Source of the DNA: Candidatus Sericytochromatia bacterium S15B-MN24 CBMW_12
GTDB lineage: Bacteria; Cyanobacteriota; Sericytochromatia; S15B-MN24; UBA4093
NCBI GenBank assembly: GCA_002083825.1
Contig: DAZV01000036.1
Span: 39,934-103,933, forward strand
Length of the DNA stretch: 64,000 nt
Direction: 5' to 3'
The notes beneath the pieces are model-generated. The model was not told the DNA's origin. It ran no database searches and was given only the letters and a program-made list of their open reading frames with translations. The translations under genes and the position numbers were made by a program. Below are positions 16,023-25,071 of this stretch, piece after piece. Numbering within the stretch: position 1 is the stretch's first letter; every line of letters begins with the position of its first letter.

Positions 16023-16970
16023 ATGGCGGTTCACGCGCACTCCTGGAACGGCCTCGATGCTTGGTTTCTTGCCGATGATCGCCTGGAGGCCATCGTCCTG
16101 CCGACCCACGGCGGCAAGATCATTAGCCTGATCGACGTCGCGACGGGCCGGGACTGGCTCTGGAAAAACCCCCACCTGCCCCTCAAGCTTCCCTCCCTCG
16201 ATCGCGGCGACCAAGCCACCGCCTTCGTGAGGGAATACGACACCGGGGGATTCGACGAGTGCTTCCCGGCCGTGAGCGAAGGGCCTTATCCCTCGGCCCC
16301 ATGGCATGATCGGCGCATCCCCGATCATGGCGTTCTCTGGGCCGCCGATTGGCATGCCGAAAAGGAGGCGGATACGCTCGTCATGGTCGCCCGGATGCGG
16401 CAATTTCCGATGCGCTTCGAGCGCCGCATCTCGCTGAGGGATGGCCGACTGCGGATCGATTACCAGGCCTCCAATCCGACCGACCATCCCTTTCCTTTCA
16501 TCTGGAGCGCGCATCCGTTGCTGGCCCTGGAAGAGGGGATGCGGATCGATCTGCCGGTGGGTCATGGCATGGAGGTCTACGGGTCGGATAGGTTGGGCGA
16601 TCGCCATACCCCCGTCATCTGGCCCCATGCCTCCGGCCTCGACCTCTCGCGAGTCGCGAACCGTGGGTATTCGGCCAAACTCGCGGGTTCCGCCCCCTCC
16701 CGCGGCTGGGTTGCCCTTGCACTCCGAGATCGTAGCCTTCGGATCGCATACGATCCCCATGACGTCACGGACCTGGGCCTCTGGCTCAACATGGGAGGCT
16801 GGTCTCCCCATTCCGACTTTGCGCCATACTTCAACCTGGGCCTCGAACCATGCATCGGCTGGGGTGACGACCTGGCTTACGCCGTATCCCATGGGCTGAG
16901 CCATGGCACCTTGCCCCCTCGCGGGGAGCGCCGTTGGTGGTTGGAACTCAACTTCGAGACCGGGGGCTGA
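16023..16970 (+). CDS. Aldose 1-epimerase-like protein
   Basis: 315 residues with the galactose-mutarotase beta-sandwich pattern. LPTHGGKIISLIDVATGRDWLW opens the domain. GGFDECFPAV, a catalytic-type His in WSAHPLLAL and the C-terminal NLGLEPCIGWGDDL with a Glu at the usual base position follow. Such proteins epimerise free sugars or act on sugar phosphates; some are only structural relatives. GAAGGAGG precedes ATG 16023. No sugar pathway genes adjoin it, so the substrate is open. Confidence 0.8.
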   Translation: MAVHAHSWNGLDAWFLADDRLEAIVLPTHGGKIISLIDVATGRDWLWKNPHLPLKLPSLDRGDQATAFVREYDTGGFDECFPAVSEGPYPSAPWHDRRIPDHGVLWAADWHAEKEADTLVMVARMRQFPMRFERRISLRDGRLRIDYQASNPTDHPFPFIWSAHPLLALEEGMRIDLPVGHGMEVYGSDRLGDRHTPVIWPHASGLDLSRVANRGYSAKLAGSAPSRGWVALALRDRSLRIAYDPHDVTDLGLWLNMGGWSPHSDFAPYFNLGLEPCIGWGDDLAYAVSHGLSHGTLPPRGERRWWLELNFETGG

Positions 16971-17059
16971 GCGGCCATCACCTTGCGTTTCACGCCCGAA
17001 GCGTCAATGATGAGAGGAGCGATTGAGCTGGCCGTCCCCGGAGATGGAGGTAATCCGCC

Positions 17060-17554
17060 ATGATCAAGATTCTCTTCGTTTGTCTCGGAAACATCTGTCG
17101 TTCCCCCCTGGGCGAGGGGATGTTTCGCCACCTGGTGGCCGAGAGCGGTCTCGAAGATTGCTTCGCTATCGATTCGGCCGGAACCGGCAACTGGCATGTC
17201 GGCGCGTCCCCGCACGCGGACTCCCAGCGCGTGGCCTTGCAGCGCGGGGTGAACATCGCCGAGCAGCGGGCCCGGCAGATCACGCCGCTCGACCTCAGCG
17301 AGTTCGATTACCTGATCGCGATGGATTCCTCCAACAAGGAAGGGATCCTGGCCCTGGATCCGAGCGGGCGCTTTTCGCAAAAGGTCAAGCTCATGCTCGA
17401 GTATCATCCGACATGCGGGTTAACGGACGTTCCGGACCCCTACTTCGGGGGTCCGGAAGGTTTCAATCCGGTGCTGGACATGATCGAGGAGGCGTCGCGC
17501 AATCTCCTCGCCGAGATTCTTAGCGAGCGGAACCTGCGAGCGCGGGGGCGCTGA
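17060..17554 (+). CDS. Low-molecular-weight protein-tyrosine phosphatase
   Basis: 164 residues. The P-loop CLGNICRS (Cys8, Arg14) at the N-terminus and the general-acid loop DPYFGG (Asp near 125) are both intact, so it should be active on phosphotyrosine or phosphoarginine. GGAGG lies about eight bases upstream of the ATG. Its 3' end overlaps that of the convergent nadA by 35 bp, so the two transcripts are complementary there. No tyrosine kinase or capsule cluster is nearby to suggest its substrate. Confidence 0.92.
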   Translation: MIKILFVCLGNICRSPLGEGMFRHLVAESGLEDCFAIDSAGTGNWHVGASPHADSQRVALQRGVNIAEQRARQITPLDLSEFDYLIAMDSSNKEGILALDPSGRFSQKVKLMLEYHPTCGLTDVPDPYFGGPEGFNPVLDMIEEASRNLLAEILSERNLRARGR

Positions 17555-18491
17555 GATCCAGCATCCGCTGGAGAGGCGCGAGGGCTCGTAGGCGAAGGCC
17601 TTCGGGCATCGTGACCTCGGGGGTCATGTCTCGCATGCAGAGGTAAAGCTTCTCCAGCGTGTTGAGGCGCATGAAGGGGCACTCGTTGCAGGCGCAGGTC
17701 TCGTCCTTGGGCGGAGCGGCGATGAGCACGGCTTGCGGGCAGTCTTTTCTCATCTGGTGCATGATGCCGGGCTCGGTGGCCACGATGAACGATCCGCGCG
17801 GGTGCTTGCGAACGTGATCCCGCAGGGCCTGAGTCGAGCCGATCACGTCCGCCAGTGCAAGCACCGATTCCTCGCATTCGGGGTGGGCGATCACGGTGGC
17901 GTCGGGATGCTGGACCTTGAGCGCGGTGATGCGCCGGGCCGAGAAGGTTTCGTGAACGATGCACGAACCCTGCCAGAGCACCATGTCGCGGCCGGTCTGC
18001 TTGATGAGGTAACGGCCGAGATTTTGATCGGGGGCGAAGATGATGCCGCGATCCAGCGGGATGCTGTTGATCATGCGAACGGCGTTACTGGAGGTGCAGA
18101 TGAGGTCGCTCATGGCCTTGACCTCGGCGGAGCAGTTGATGTAGCTCACCACCGCATGGTCGGGGTACTGTTCCTTGAGCGCGGCCAGGCCCTCGGGAGG
18201 GCAGCTATCGGCCAGCGAGCATCCCGCAGCGAGATCCGGCAGCAAGACGGTCTTGCCCGGGTTGATGATCTTGGCGCCCTCCGCCATGAAGTGGACACCG
18301 GCGAAGACGATGACGTCAGCCTCGGTCTTGGCGGCAGCCTGGGCAAGCGCCAGCGAATCTCCGATGAAATCCGCCACGTCCTGGATATCGGGATCCTGGT
18401 AATAATGGGCCAGGATGACGGCATTGCGCTCTTGCTTGAGTTCCGCAATCGCCTCGAAGAGATCGAGGTTCGGATCGATGGATTTTTGCAT
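17520..18491 (-). CDS. nadA: Quinolinate synthase
   Basis: 323 residues. NadA condenses iminoaspartate with dihydroxyacetone phosphate to quinolinate for NAD synthesis and carries a [4Fe-4S] cluster. [20 protein letters not shown] is the family signature. Cluster Cys candidates are in [16 protein letters not shown] and [10 protein letters not shown] start at ATG 18491; GTG 18494 immediately before is in frame. Its 3' end overlaps the phosphatase gene. nadB and nadC are not in the window. Confidence 0.95.
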   Translation of the reverse strand: MQKSIDPNLDLFEAIAELKQERNAVILAHYYQDPDIQDVADFIGDSLALAQAAAKTEADVIVFAGVHFMAEGAKIINPGKTVLLPDLAAGCSLADSCPPEGLAALKEQYPDHAVVSYINCSAEVKAMSDLICTSSNAVRMINSIPLDRGIIFAPDQNLGRYLIKQTGRDMVLWQGSCIVHETFSARRITALKVQHPDATVIAHPECEESVLALADVIGSTQALRDHVRKHPRGSFIVATEPGIMHQMRKDCPQAVLIAAPPKDETCACNECPFMRLNTLEKLYLCMRDMTPEVTMPEGLRLRALAPLQRMLDLSAPALAGSAR

Positions 18492-18599
18492 CACGGCTCT
18501 CTAAAAACCTTTCGCGGGGTGCCTCCCCGCACCATTAATGACCCAGTTTACCGTGGTTTCAGGGTTTTGGGAATGAGCTTGCTCACGCCGGCATGCGGG

Positions 18600-18920
18600 T
18601 CAGAACGGGCGGTTAAGTTTGGACAAGCGATCGAACATCTTCTGCAGCCTGGTGAGCTGGTTTCCGACCTTGGAGAGCTCGACGTGATCGGTGGGTTTCT
18701 CCAGCAACTTGGCAAGCATGCGGCTGGCTTCCGCCATCTTTCGCCGCAGGGAGAGGGCTTCCTCGATATCGTCGAGTTCGGTTTTGTTCTGCTTTTCCGG
18801 AATCTTTCCCAGCAGGTCTTCGAGTGACGGGTGCCTGAACATGCCCTTCTCGAACTTGAGAAAGTCGTCATGCTTGGTGTTGCCGGGATCGTTCTTGGGA
18901 TCGTTCTTGGGATCGGTCAT
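18600..18920 (-). CDS. Small charged protein of unknown function
   Basis: 106 residues, highly charged, with an N-terminal DPKNDPKNDPGN repeat (a 12-bp duplication in the DNA) and a helical region with LEDLLGKIPEKQNKTELDDIEEALSLRRKMAEASRMLAKLL, likely coiled coil. No membrane segment or known motif. The ribosome-binding site is weak (GAGG). It diverges from the gene at 19056 across a short dyad. I do not recognise it. Confidence 0.55.
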   Translation of the reverse strand: MTDPKNDPKNDPGNTKHDDFLKFEKGMFRHPSLEDLLGKIPEKQNKTELDDIEEALSLRRKMAEASRMLAKLLEKPTDHVELSKVGNQLTRLQKMFDRLSKLNRPF

Positions 18921-19005
18921 GGGGGGGCCTCGTCAAAGTCGGAAACGCATGTCTTTCGGAGGGACGTTCGCCAGCGGGGAAAGGGTCCGCCGCCCGCCCC
19001 ACCAT

Positions 19006-19026
19006 GATACCAATACCCATGGTATC
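19006..19026. promoter_or_regulatory. Dyad between divergent small genes
   Basis: GATACC (19006-19011) and GGTATC (19021-19026) form a perfect inverted repeat with a 9-base spacer, in the 135-bp gap between two divergently transcribed orphans. It fits a dimeric regulator site but is short enough to arise by chance. Confidence 0.35.
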
Positions 19027-19055
19027 CTGCTAATCGCCCGCGTGGAGGGGATTGG

Positions 19056-19406
19056 ATGCAGCCTGTTAAACTCATGATCGAGGTCCAGAGCGACTTGGAA
19101 GGAATCCGGCGCTTTCTCCTGGGCATGGCCCCGAAACTAGAGAGCCGACAGCCGGGCATCACCGCCCAGCTTCAACAGGCCGATCTCAATCACCCCATGG
19201 TCATGCCCACCCGAGGCGGCGACGCCATCACCGTGCTCTTGGAGCCCCGTGGCGAACGGACGGCCATCAAGGTGAGCATTCAGCCCGCCTTGCGTTCACG
19301 TTCCAGGTGGGCCGCCGGTTTTTGGCGATGGCGTAACAGATGGGTCGGCCGAATCGTCCTCAAGCGCTTGCGACCTGCCATCGAGCGGGCCGCGAAGCAC
19401 CAATAG
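19056..19406 (+). CDS. Hypothetical basic protein upstream of DedA
   Basis: 116 residues: MQPVKLMIEVQSDLEGIRRF then LLGMAPKLESRQ..., ending in an Arg/Trp-rich segment (RSRSRWAAGFWRWRNRWVGRIVLKRLRPAIERA). The tail is amphipathic and strongly basic, suggesting membrane-surface or nucleic-acid contact. It ends nine bases before dedA, so the two are probably co-transcribed. No family recognised. Confidence 0.6.
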   Translation: MQPVKLMIEVQSDLEGIRRFLLGMAPKLESRQPGITAQLQQADLNHPMVMPTRGGDAITVLLEPRGERTAIKVSIQPALRSRSRWAAGFWRWRNRWVGRIVLKRLRPAIERAAKHQ

Positions 19407-19415
19407 GAGTACCCC

Positions 19416-20057
19416 ATGGATCTCATTCTTCTGCTGGTCGACTTCATTCTCCACTTCGACGAGCACCTGCGACAGATCATCCTCAATTACGGGACCCTCA
19501 CCTACCTCTTCCTCTTCCTCATCATTTTCTGCGAGACCGGTCTGGTCGTGACGCCGTTCCTGCCGGGAGATTCCCTGCTCTTCGCCGCAGGAGCCTTTGC
19601 AGCGGCGGGGTCCCTCGAGGTAGGCCTACTCTTCGCGCTGCTCTTCGCCGCTGCGGTGCTCGGGGACTCATGCAACTATGGGATTGGCCGCACCCTAGGG
19701 CAGAGAGTGACGGACTCGAACGTGATCAAGTCCGAGCATATCGAAAAGACGCATCGGTACTTCGAGAAGTACGGCGGCAAGACCCTCATCATCGCGCGCT
19801 TCGCGCCCTTTCTTCGGACCTTCGCGCCCTTCGTCGCGGGCGTGGGACGAATGACCTACCGTCGCTTTCTGAGCTTTAGCCTGGCGGGGGGCTTCCTTTG
19901 GATCGGGCTCTTCACCTTCGGGGGCTACTTCTTCGGAAATCTTCCGGTGATCAAGGAAAACTTCAAGCTGATTATCCTCGGGGTGATCGTCGTTTCGTTG
20001 CTGCCGAGCGTGATCGAGCTGCTCCGCCATCGCCTGAAGCCCGTGAAAACGCCTTGA
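19416..20057 (+). CDS. DedA-family membrane protein
   Basis: 213 residues with about five membrane segments. The DedA/SNARE-associated core includes FCETGLVVTPFLPGDSLLFAAGAF, GDSCNYGIGRTLG and the conserved ARFAPFLRTFAPFVAGVGRM. Members translocate undecaprenyl phosphate or phosphatidylethanolamine across the inner membrane and matter for envelope homeostasis. The charged residues typical of the family (Glu in FCETG, Asp in PGDS, Arg pairs in ARFAPFLRTF) are intact. It lies nine bases after the basic orphan, with an AGGAG ribosome site. Confidence 0.9.
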   Translation: MDLILLLVDFILHFDEHLRQIILNYGTLTYLFLFLIIFCETGLVVTPFLPGDSLLFAAGAFAAAGSLEVGLLFALLFAAAVLGDSCNYGIGRTLGQRVTDSNVIKSEHIEKTHRYFEKYGGKTLIIARFAPFLRTFAPFVAGVGRMTYRRFLSFSLAGGFLWIGLFTFGGYFFGNLPVIKENFKLIILGVIVVSLLPSVIELLRHRLKPVKTP

Positions 20058-20138
20058 TCGAACGGCTCGCTTGCCGCTAGAATGAGGCAGGCGTTCGGAA
20101 CAGCCCTGGAGGACACTCGGGGGCGTGAAAGGAAAGTC

Positions 20139-20408
20139 GTGCATCAGCTGGGACTCTCGGCTGCCGATGTCGTGGCCCTCGTTCACCGGGAAACGGATAC
20201 CTGGACCGATAAGCTGGAGACGTTCGTCAATGCCAACCGGCACGCCGGCTTGGATTCCGAACGGGCCCAGCAGTTGGCCATGATCCAGTATCTTCACGAG
20301 TTCTCTGCGGCCCTGCTCGAAGCGAACAACCGGAAAATCGCGGCCGACCTCATTCGCCTCGGGGTGCTACACGGCACCATCAGCCGTGGCGGCGAAGCGA
20401 CCTTTTAA
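20139..20408 (+). CDS. Hypothetical protein upstream of the nucleoside transporters
   Basis: 89 residues from GTG 20139 (AAAGGA five bases upstream) or 108 from ATG 20082, which has no ribosome site. The sequence VHQLGLSAADVVALVHRETD then TWTDKLETFVNANRHAGLDSERAQQLAMIQYLHEFSAALLEANNRKIAADL is helical and soluble. It ends 18 bases before the first CNT gene, so it may be the first gene of the nucleoside operon. I do not recognise the family. Confidence 0.55.
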   Translation: MHQLGLSAADVVALVHRETDTWTDKLETFVNANRHAGLDSERAQQLAMIQYLHEFSAALLEANNRKIAADLIRLGVLHGTISRGGEATF

Positions 20409-20426
20409 GAAAGGGCCCCCCTCCGT

Positions 20427-21647
20427 ATGCACAAGCTTATCGGGATCGTCGGCATCTTGGCGATTCTTGGGATTGCGTTCGCCCTGTCCACCAACCGACG
20501 TGCGATCAAGCCCCGGATCATCCTCTGGGGCCTCGGCATGCAGCTGGCTCTCGCGATCTTCATCCTCAAGATTCCCCTCGGTCACAAGATCTTCGATCTC
20601 TTGGGCGCGGGCGTGACCAAGATTCTCGACTTCACCAAGGTCGGGAGTTCCTTCGTCTTCGGAGACCTGGTCACCAAGCTCGATTCCTTCGGGTTCATCT
20701 TCGCCTTCCAGGTACTCCCCGCCATCGTCTTCGTCGGAAGCCTGATGGGCATCGCCTACTACCTCGGCATCATGCAGTTCATCGTCAACATCGTCGCCAA
20801 GGTCATGGTCAAGACGATGGGCACCTCCGGTGCGGAGAGCCTCTCGGCGGTCGGAACCGTTTTCGTCGGCCAGAGCGAGGCGCCGCTTCTCATCAAGCCC
20901 TACATTCCCGACATGACCCGTTCGGAGTTGATGGCCATCATGACCGGCGGCATGGCCACCATCGCCGGCTCGATGATGGCGGCCTACATCGGCATGCTGG
21001 GTTCCGAATGGGCCCCTCATCTCCTGGCCGCCTCCATCATGGGCGCCCCCGCGGGACTGGTCATGGCCAAGATCATGGTCCCCGAGACCGAGGAACCCAA
21101 GACCGCAGGCGGCGTCACGCTCTCGACGGAGCGCACGGAATCCTCCATCATCGAGGCGGCCGCCAAGGGCGCCGGTGACGGCATGCACCTGGCCTTCATC
21201 GTCGGCGCCATGCTTCTTGCCTTCATCTCCTTGATCGCGCTCATCAATGCGGGCTTCGGCATCTTCCACACCTCGTTGGAGCAACTGCTGGGCTATCTCT
21301 TCGCGCCGCTGGCCTTCCTGATGGGTGTGCCCTGGAGCGACGCCAACACGGTGGGAAGCCTGCTGGGCCAGAAGATCGTTCTCAACGAGTTCGTGGCCTA
21401 TTCCAGCCTTTCGAATATCCTGGAAGGAAAGGTGGCCGGCGTGGTCCTTTCGGCTCAGGCTGCGACGATCGCGACCTACGCCCTCTGCGGCTTCGCCAAT
21501 TTCAGCTCTATCGCCATCAATATCGGCTGCATCGGCGGTATCGCGCCCAGTCGTCGCGGTGAACTGGCCCAGCTCGGCATGCGTGCGATGATTGCCGGTG
21601 CCCTCGCCTCCTGCATGACCGCGACCATCGCGGGCCTGCTGCGATAG
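20427..21647 (+). CDS. Concentrative nucleoside transporter 1 (NupC/CNT family)
   Basis: 406 residues with about ten membrane segments. CNT signatures are visible: KTMGTSGAESLSAVGTVFVGQSEAPLLIKPY, ELMAIMTGGMATIAGS, IVLNEFVAYS and the C-terminal CGFANFSSIAINIGCIGGIAPSRR. CNT proteins import nucleosides with Na+ or H+. The Gln/Glu of GQSEAP and the Asn/Glu of LNEF are the nucleoside-contacting positions. The gene precedes a close paralogue and adenosine deaminase, so salvage of adenosine-type nucleosides is likely. Confidence 0.93.
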   Translation: MHKLIGIVGILAILGIAFALSTNRRAIKPRIILWGLGMQLALAIFILKIPLGHKIFDLLGAGVTKILDFTKVGSSFVFGDLVTKLDSFGFIFAFQVLPAIVFVGSLMGIAYYLGIMQFIVNIVAKVMVKTMGTSGAESLSAVGTVFVGQSEAPLLIKPYIPDMTRSELMAIMTGGMATIAGSMMAAYIGMLGSEWAPHLLAASIMGAPAGLVMAKIMVPETEEPKTAGGVTLSTERTESSIIEAAAKGAGDGMHLAFIVGAMLLAFISLIALINAGFGIFHTSLEQLLGYLFAPLAFLMGVPWSDANTVGSLLGQKIVLNEFVAYSSLSNILEGKVAGVVLSAQAATIATYALCGFANFSSIAINIGCIGGIAPSRRGELAQLGMRAMIAGALASCMTATIAGLLR

Positions 21648-21656
21648 GAGGCCCCG

Positions 21657-22865
21657 ATGCAGAACCTCATCGGCCTTCTCGGCCTTCTGGCCATTCTGGG
21701 CATCGGCTTCGCATTATCGACCGATCGCAAGGCGATTCGCTGGCGGATCATCCTCTGGGGCCTCGGCATCCAGTTTTCCCTGGCGGTCTTCATTCTCAAG
21801 ACCACCCCCGGCAAGATGCTCTTCCAGTGGCTGGGGACCGGAGTGACCCGACTTCTCGACTTTTCCAAGGTGGGAAGCCAGTTCGTCTTCGGGGATCTGG
21901 TCGCCAAGCCCGCTTCATTCGGCTTCATCTTCGCCTTCCAGGTCCTGCCGACCATCGTCTTCATGGCCAGCATCATCTCGGTCCTCTACTACCTGGGCAT
22001 CGTCCAGAAGGTCGTGAGCTTTCTGGCATGGCTGATGACCAAGACCATGGGGACCTCGGGTGCCGAGAGCCTCTCTTCCGCGGCTTGCGTCTTTGTCGGC
22101 CAGGTGGAAGGCCCGCTCTTGGTTCGTCCTTACATCCCGGACATGACCCGTTCGGAACTGATGGCCCTGATGACGGGCGGCATGGCGACGATCGCCGGCG
22201 GCGTCATGGCGGCTTACCTCGGCATGCTGGGACCCGAATGGGCACCTCAGCTACTCGCAGCGTCCCTGATGGGCGCTCCCGGGGGCCTCGTCATGGCGAA
22301 GCTGCTCGTCCCCGAGACCGAGGAACCCAAGACCTTGGGGGGCGTTCAGATGCACATCGAGAAGACCGAGTCTTCAGTGATCGAGGCGGCGGCCAAGGGT
22401 GCCGGCGACGGCATGCATCTCGCCTTCAACGTCGGCGCGATGCTTTTGGCTTTCATCTCGCTGGTGGCGCTGATCAACGCGGGCTTGGGCCTTGTGAACA
22501 CCTCGATGGAGCAGATCCTCGGCTACGTCTTCTTTCCGCTCGCGTTCCTCATCGGCGTTCCTTTCTCCGAGGCGATGACGGTCGGGAACCTGATCGGCCA
22601 GAAGATCGTGCTCAACGAGTTCGTGGCCTTCTCGCAGCTTTCCGGGATGATTCAGGCCAATCAGCTCAGCGAGCGCGCGGTGTTGATTACCACGTTCGCG
22701 CTCTGCGGCTTCGCCAACTTCAGCTCGATTGCTCAGAACGTGGGCGGTATCGGCGCCATGGCTCCTAGCCGGCGCGGCGATCTCGCGAAGCTCGGGTTGC
22801 GCGCCATGCTCGGTGGGGCGCTGGCCTCGTGTCTCAGCGCGTCGCTCGCAGGTTTGTTGCTCTGA
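21657..22865 (+). CDS. Concentrative nucleoside transporter 2 (tandem paralogue)
   Basis: 402 residues, aligning with the preceding transporter along its whole length and beginning nine bases after it, so it arose by tandem duplication. Signatures are KTMGTSGAESLSSAACVFVGQVEGPLLVRPY, ELMALMTGGMATIAGG, IVLNEFVAFS and CGFANFSSIAQNVGGIGAMAPSRR. Compared with copy 1, GQSEAP becomes GQVEGP, close to the nucleoside-binding residues, which suggests a different specificity. A terminator follows, so the operon ends here and adenosine deaminase has its own transcript. Confidence 0.93.
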   Translation: MQNLIGLLGLLAILGIGFALSTDRKAIRWRIILWGLGIQFSLAVFILKTTPGKMLFQWLGTGVTRLLDFSKVGSQFVFGDLVAKPASFGFIFAFQVLPTIVFMASIISVLYYLGIVQKVVSFLAWLMTKTMGTSGAESLSSAACVFVGQVEGPLLVRPYIPDMTRSELMALMTGGMATIAGGVMAAYLGMLGPEWAPQLLAASLMGAPGGLVMAKLLVPETEEPKTLGGVQMHIEKTESSVIEAAAKGAGDGMHLAFNVGAMLLAFISLVALINAGLGLVNTSMEQILGYVFFPLAFLIGVPFSEAMTVGNLIGQKIVLNEFVAFSQLSGMIQANQLSERAVLITTFALCGFANFSSIAQNVGGIGAMAPSRRGDLAKLGLRAMLGGALASCLSASLAGLLL

Positions 22866-22917
22866 TCGACGGCTTGTCCTGAGCAACGAAATTGTCGCGT
22901 AGTCACTCACGTGCATT

Positions 22918-22947
22918 CCCCGGAGCCGTTGGCCCGGGGTTTCTTTT
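22918..22947 (+). terminator. Intrinsic terminator after the transporter pair
   Basis: Stem CCCCGG-A-GCC / GGC-CCGGGG with a GTT loop (22918-22939; one bulged A), followed by TTTCTTTT. A good rho-independent terminator for the CNT operon. Confidence 0.85.
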
Positions 22948-23020
22948 AGCCGATGGTCCCAACCGGCCGCTCGGTATGGCATAATTGGGGGATTCAAACT
23001 CAACGAGGAGGCTGCTTTCG

Positions 23021-24076
23021 ATGGATCCCAAACTGGACCGCAAGGCGATTGTCGAGTTCATTCGCCGCATGCCCAAGGCCGAGCTTCACCTTCACATGGA
23101 AGGCGCGGTGCAGCCACGCACCTGGCTCAAGTTGGCCGATAGAAACGGGATCCGCCTACCGGCTGATACTCCCGAGGAGCTCAACGAGGTTTTCCGGTTC
23201 CGGGACTTCGACCACTTCATCGAGCTCTACACGCTCTGCTGCACCTGCCTGGTCAACGTCGACGATTTCCGGCTGGCGACCTATGAGCTTCTGGAGGACC
23301 TGGCGGCTCAGAATGTCCGTTACGCGGAGATCTTCTTGTCGCCCACCCTGCACCTCGCCCGCGGCGTGAAGTGGGAGACCATCATGGCGGGAGTGTCCGC
23401 CGCCCGCCGCGAAGGCGAGCGGGACTTCGGGATCCAGACGGCTTTCATTCCGGACATTTCCCGGGAACTCGGCCCCGAAATGGGGCTGACGGTTGCCCGT
23501 CACGTCGCGAAGAGTGCCGAGTACGGCGTCATCGGACTCGGGATCGGCGGTCCGGAAGTCGGATTCCCGCCGGACGATTACTGGGAAGCCTTCGACCTGA
23601 TCGGGGAGGCCGGGATGCACCGCGTGGCGCATGCGGGGGAGACCCTGGGGCCCGATAGCATCTGGGGGGCCCTGAAGGCCTTGAATGCGACGCGCATCGG
23701 GCATGGGGTTCGCTGTCTGGAAGACGAGGCACTGGTTGCTCATCTGCGCGAAAACCAGATCGCCCTGGAGGTCTGCCCCACCAGTAACGTCTGCACCGGC
23801 GTTTCGAAGGACTGGCCGTCGCATCCTTTGAAGCAGCTGCTGGAAGCGGGGCTTCTCGTCACGTTGAATTCGGATGATCCGGGGATGTTCACGACCACCC
23901 TGACGAACGAGTTCCTGCGCGCCCAGGAGACCTTCGATCTATCGCTGGATGAGATCACGGATCTGGCCCTGAACGCGCTGCGGGCGTCCTTTCTGAGCAC
24001 AGCCGGCAAGCGCGAGTGGATCGCCAAGTTCGAAGCCGAGTTCGAGAAATTACGCGGAGAGCTGGTCCCGGTTTAA
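23021..24076 (+). CDS. add: Adenosine deaminase
   Basis: 351 residues of the adenosine/adenine/AMP deaminase family: hydrolytic deamination of adenosine to inosine. Zinc and catalytic motifs are HLHMEGA near residue 23, the HAGE motif with catalytic Glu, IGHGVR with catalytic His, and LNSDDPGMF with the zinc Asp pair. GAGGAGG ten bases upstream supports ATG 23021. It follows the two nucleoside transporters after a terminator. Adenine deaminase or another specificity within the family cannot be excluded. Its stop overlaps the stop of the convergent methyltransferase. Confidence 0.9.
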   Translation: MDPKLDRKAIVEFIRRMPKAELHLHMEGAVQPRTWLKLADRNGIRLPADTPEELNEVFRFRDFDHFIELYTLCCTCLVNVDDFRLATYELLEDLAAQNVRYAEIFLSPTLHLARGVKWETIMAGVSAARREGERDFGIQTAFIPDISRELGPEMGLTVARHVAKSAEYGVIGLGIGGPEVGFPPDDYWEAFDLIGEAGMHRVAHAGETLGPDSIWGALKALNATRIGHGVRCLEDEALVAHLRENQIALEVCPTSNVCTGVSKDWPSHPLKQLLEAGLLVTLNSDDPGMFTTTLTNEFLRAQETFDLSLDEITDLALNALRASFLSTAGKREWIAKFEAEFEKLRGELVPV

Positions 24077-24927
24077 CCCGGTGGCATTCCCATCTTGAGA
24101 CGGATCGCCCGGAACTCGTCCGTCCGGGTTCCATGTCTGTCTCGCAGCAACAGCGGAGGCTCCTCGCGAGGGGCCTCCGCTGCCGTGTCGGCGTGGGTCA
24201 TGGCGGCCAGCACCATCAGGGGGTCCTTGCCCTCGCGGGGAATCACGTCGCGGATGCTCATCAGGGCGAGACCGGCGTCGTGGGCGCCCTGAACGACCCG
24301 ATCACGCTGTCGCGCGTCCATGACCAGGGCGAAGATTCCGTGGGGCGCCAGGGCTCGAGCGGCGGCCAAACAGTAATCTTCCACGCCGCCGCGCTGTTCG
24401 AAGCGGCATGGAGCCTTCTGAGGACCGGCACTGAGGGTTCCCGCCCGGGGATCCCAGTAGGGCGGACTACCGGTGACGAGATCGAAAGCTCCGCCCGGAA
24501 GGCCATGACGCAGATCCCCGTCGCGTACCTCGAAGCGATCCGCCACGCCGTTGTAGCGAATGGACCTTCGGGCGAGCTTCGCGCTCAGATCCTGGGCTTC
24601 GAGGCCCGTCATGCGGGCATACGGAAAGCTCCAAGCCACGAAGAGTCCGACCGAGCCGATGCCGCAACCCAGGTCGAGGACGCTGAGAGGAGGGCGGCTT
24701 TCGCAGGCCATGACGGCGTACCAGGCGGCCAGAAGGTCATCCGTCGAGTAGCGGTGCCCGTCGCGAAGCTGAAAGATCCGCCAGTGGCCGGCGAAGGCGT
24801 CGAGGGATTCCTCGGGGCCCACGGCCAGGGAGGGGTCGCCTTGAGTGCCGGGCGGCATGGGACCGGGGGGGGACCAGTTTCGGCGGGCCCGTTCTTGGCG
24901 TAGGCGTTGACGTTCGGTGAGCGACAT
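24073..24927 (-). CDS. SAM-dependent methyltransferase, tRNA1(Val) m6A-like
   Basis: 284 residues with a Rossmann methyltransferase fold. Motif I is VLDLGCGIGSVGL, the acidic residue follows in GLEAQD, and the N6-adenine/amine motif reads TGSPPYWDP (usual form NPPY). The preceding GHRYSTDDLLAAWYA resembles the TrmN6/YfiC family, which methylates A37 of tRNA1(Val); protein or small-molecule targets remain possible because the first motif residue is Ser, not Asn or Asp. It converges with add, sharing four bases at the stops. Confidence 0.8.
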   Translation of the reverse strand: MSLTERQRLRQERARRNWSPPGPMPPGTQGDPSLAVGPEESLDAFAGHWRIFQLRDGHRYSTDDLLAAWYAVMACESRPPLSVLDLGCGIGSVGLFVAWSFPYARMTGLEAQDLSAKLARRSIRYNGVADRFEVRDGDLRHGLPGGAFDLVTGSPPYWDPRAGTLSAGPQKAPCRFEQRGGVEDYCLAAARALAPHGIFALVMDARQRDRVVQGAHDAGLALMSIRDVIPREGKDPLMVLAAMTHADTAAEAPREEPPLLLRDRHGTRTDEFRAIRLKMGMPPG

Positions 24928-25071
24928 GGCCCGATTGTACCACCCAGGGGGGGCATCTCGGAGGTGGCTCTCTTGCCGACGCCGGATGCGAGGGACCGTC
25001 GCTTTCCGGAGATCCGCGGGCTCAAGGAGCGGCTTCTGGCCTAGGAGCGGTGCCCATGAGAGAATGGGGGC

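Noticed and set aside
17520..17554. Frameshift as the cause of the 35-bp overlap of the phosphatase gene and nadA
   Set aside because: Both C-termini look complete for their families, so a true convergent overlap is simpler.
24964..25044. 26-residue ORF (VALLPTPDARDRRFPEIRGL...) before the histidine kinase
   Set aside because: GGAG is too close to the start and there is no support from context. It may be the scar of a lost gene, not enough to annotate.
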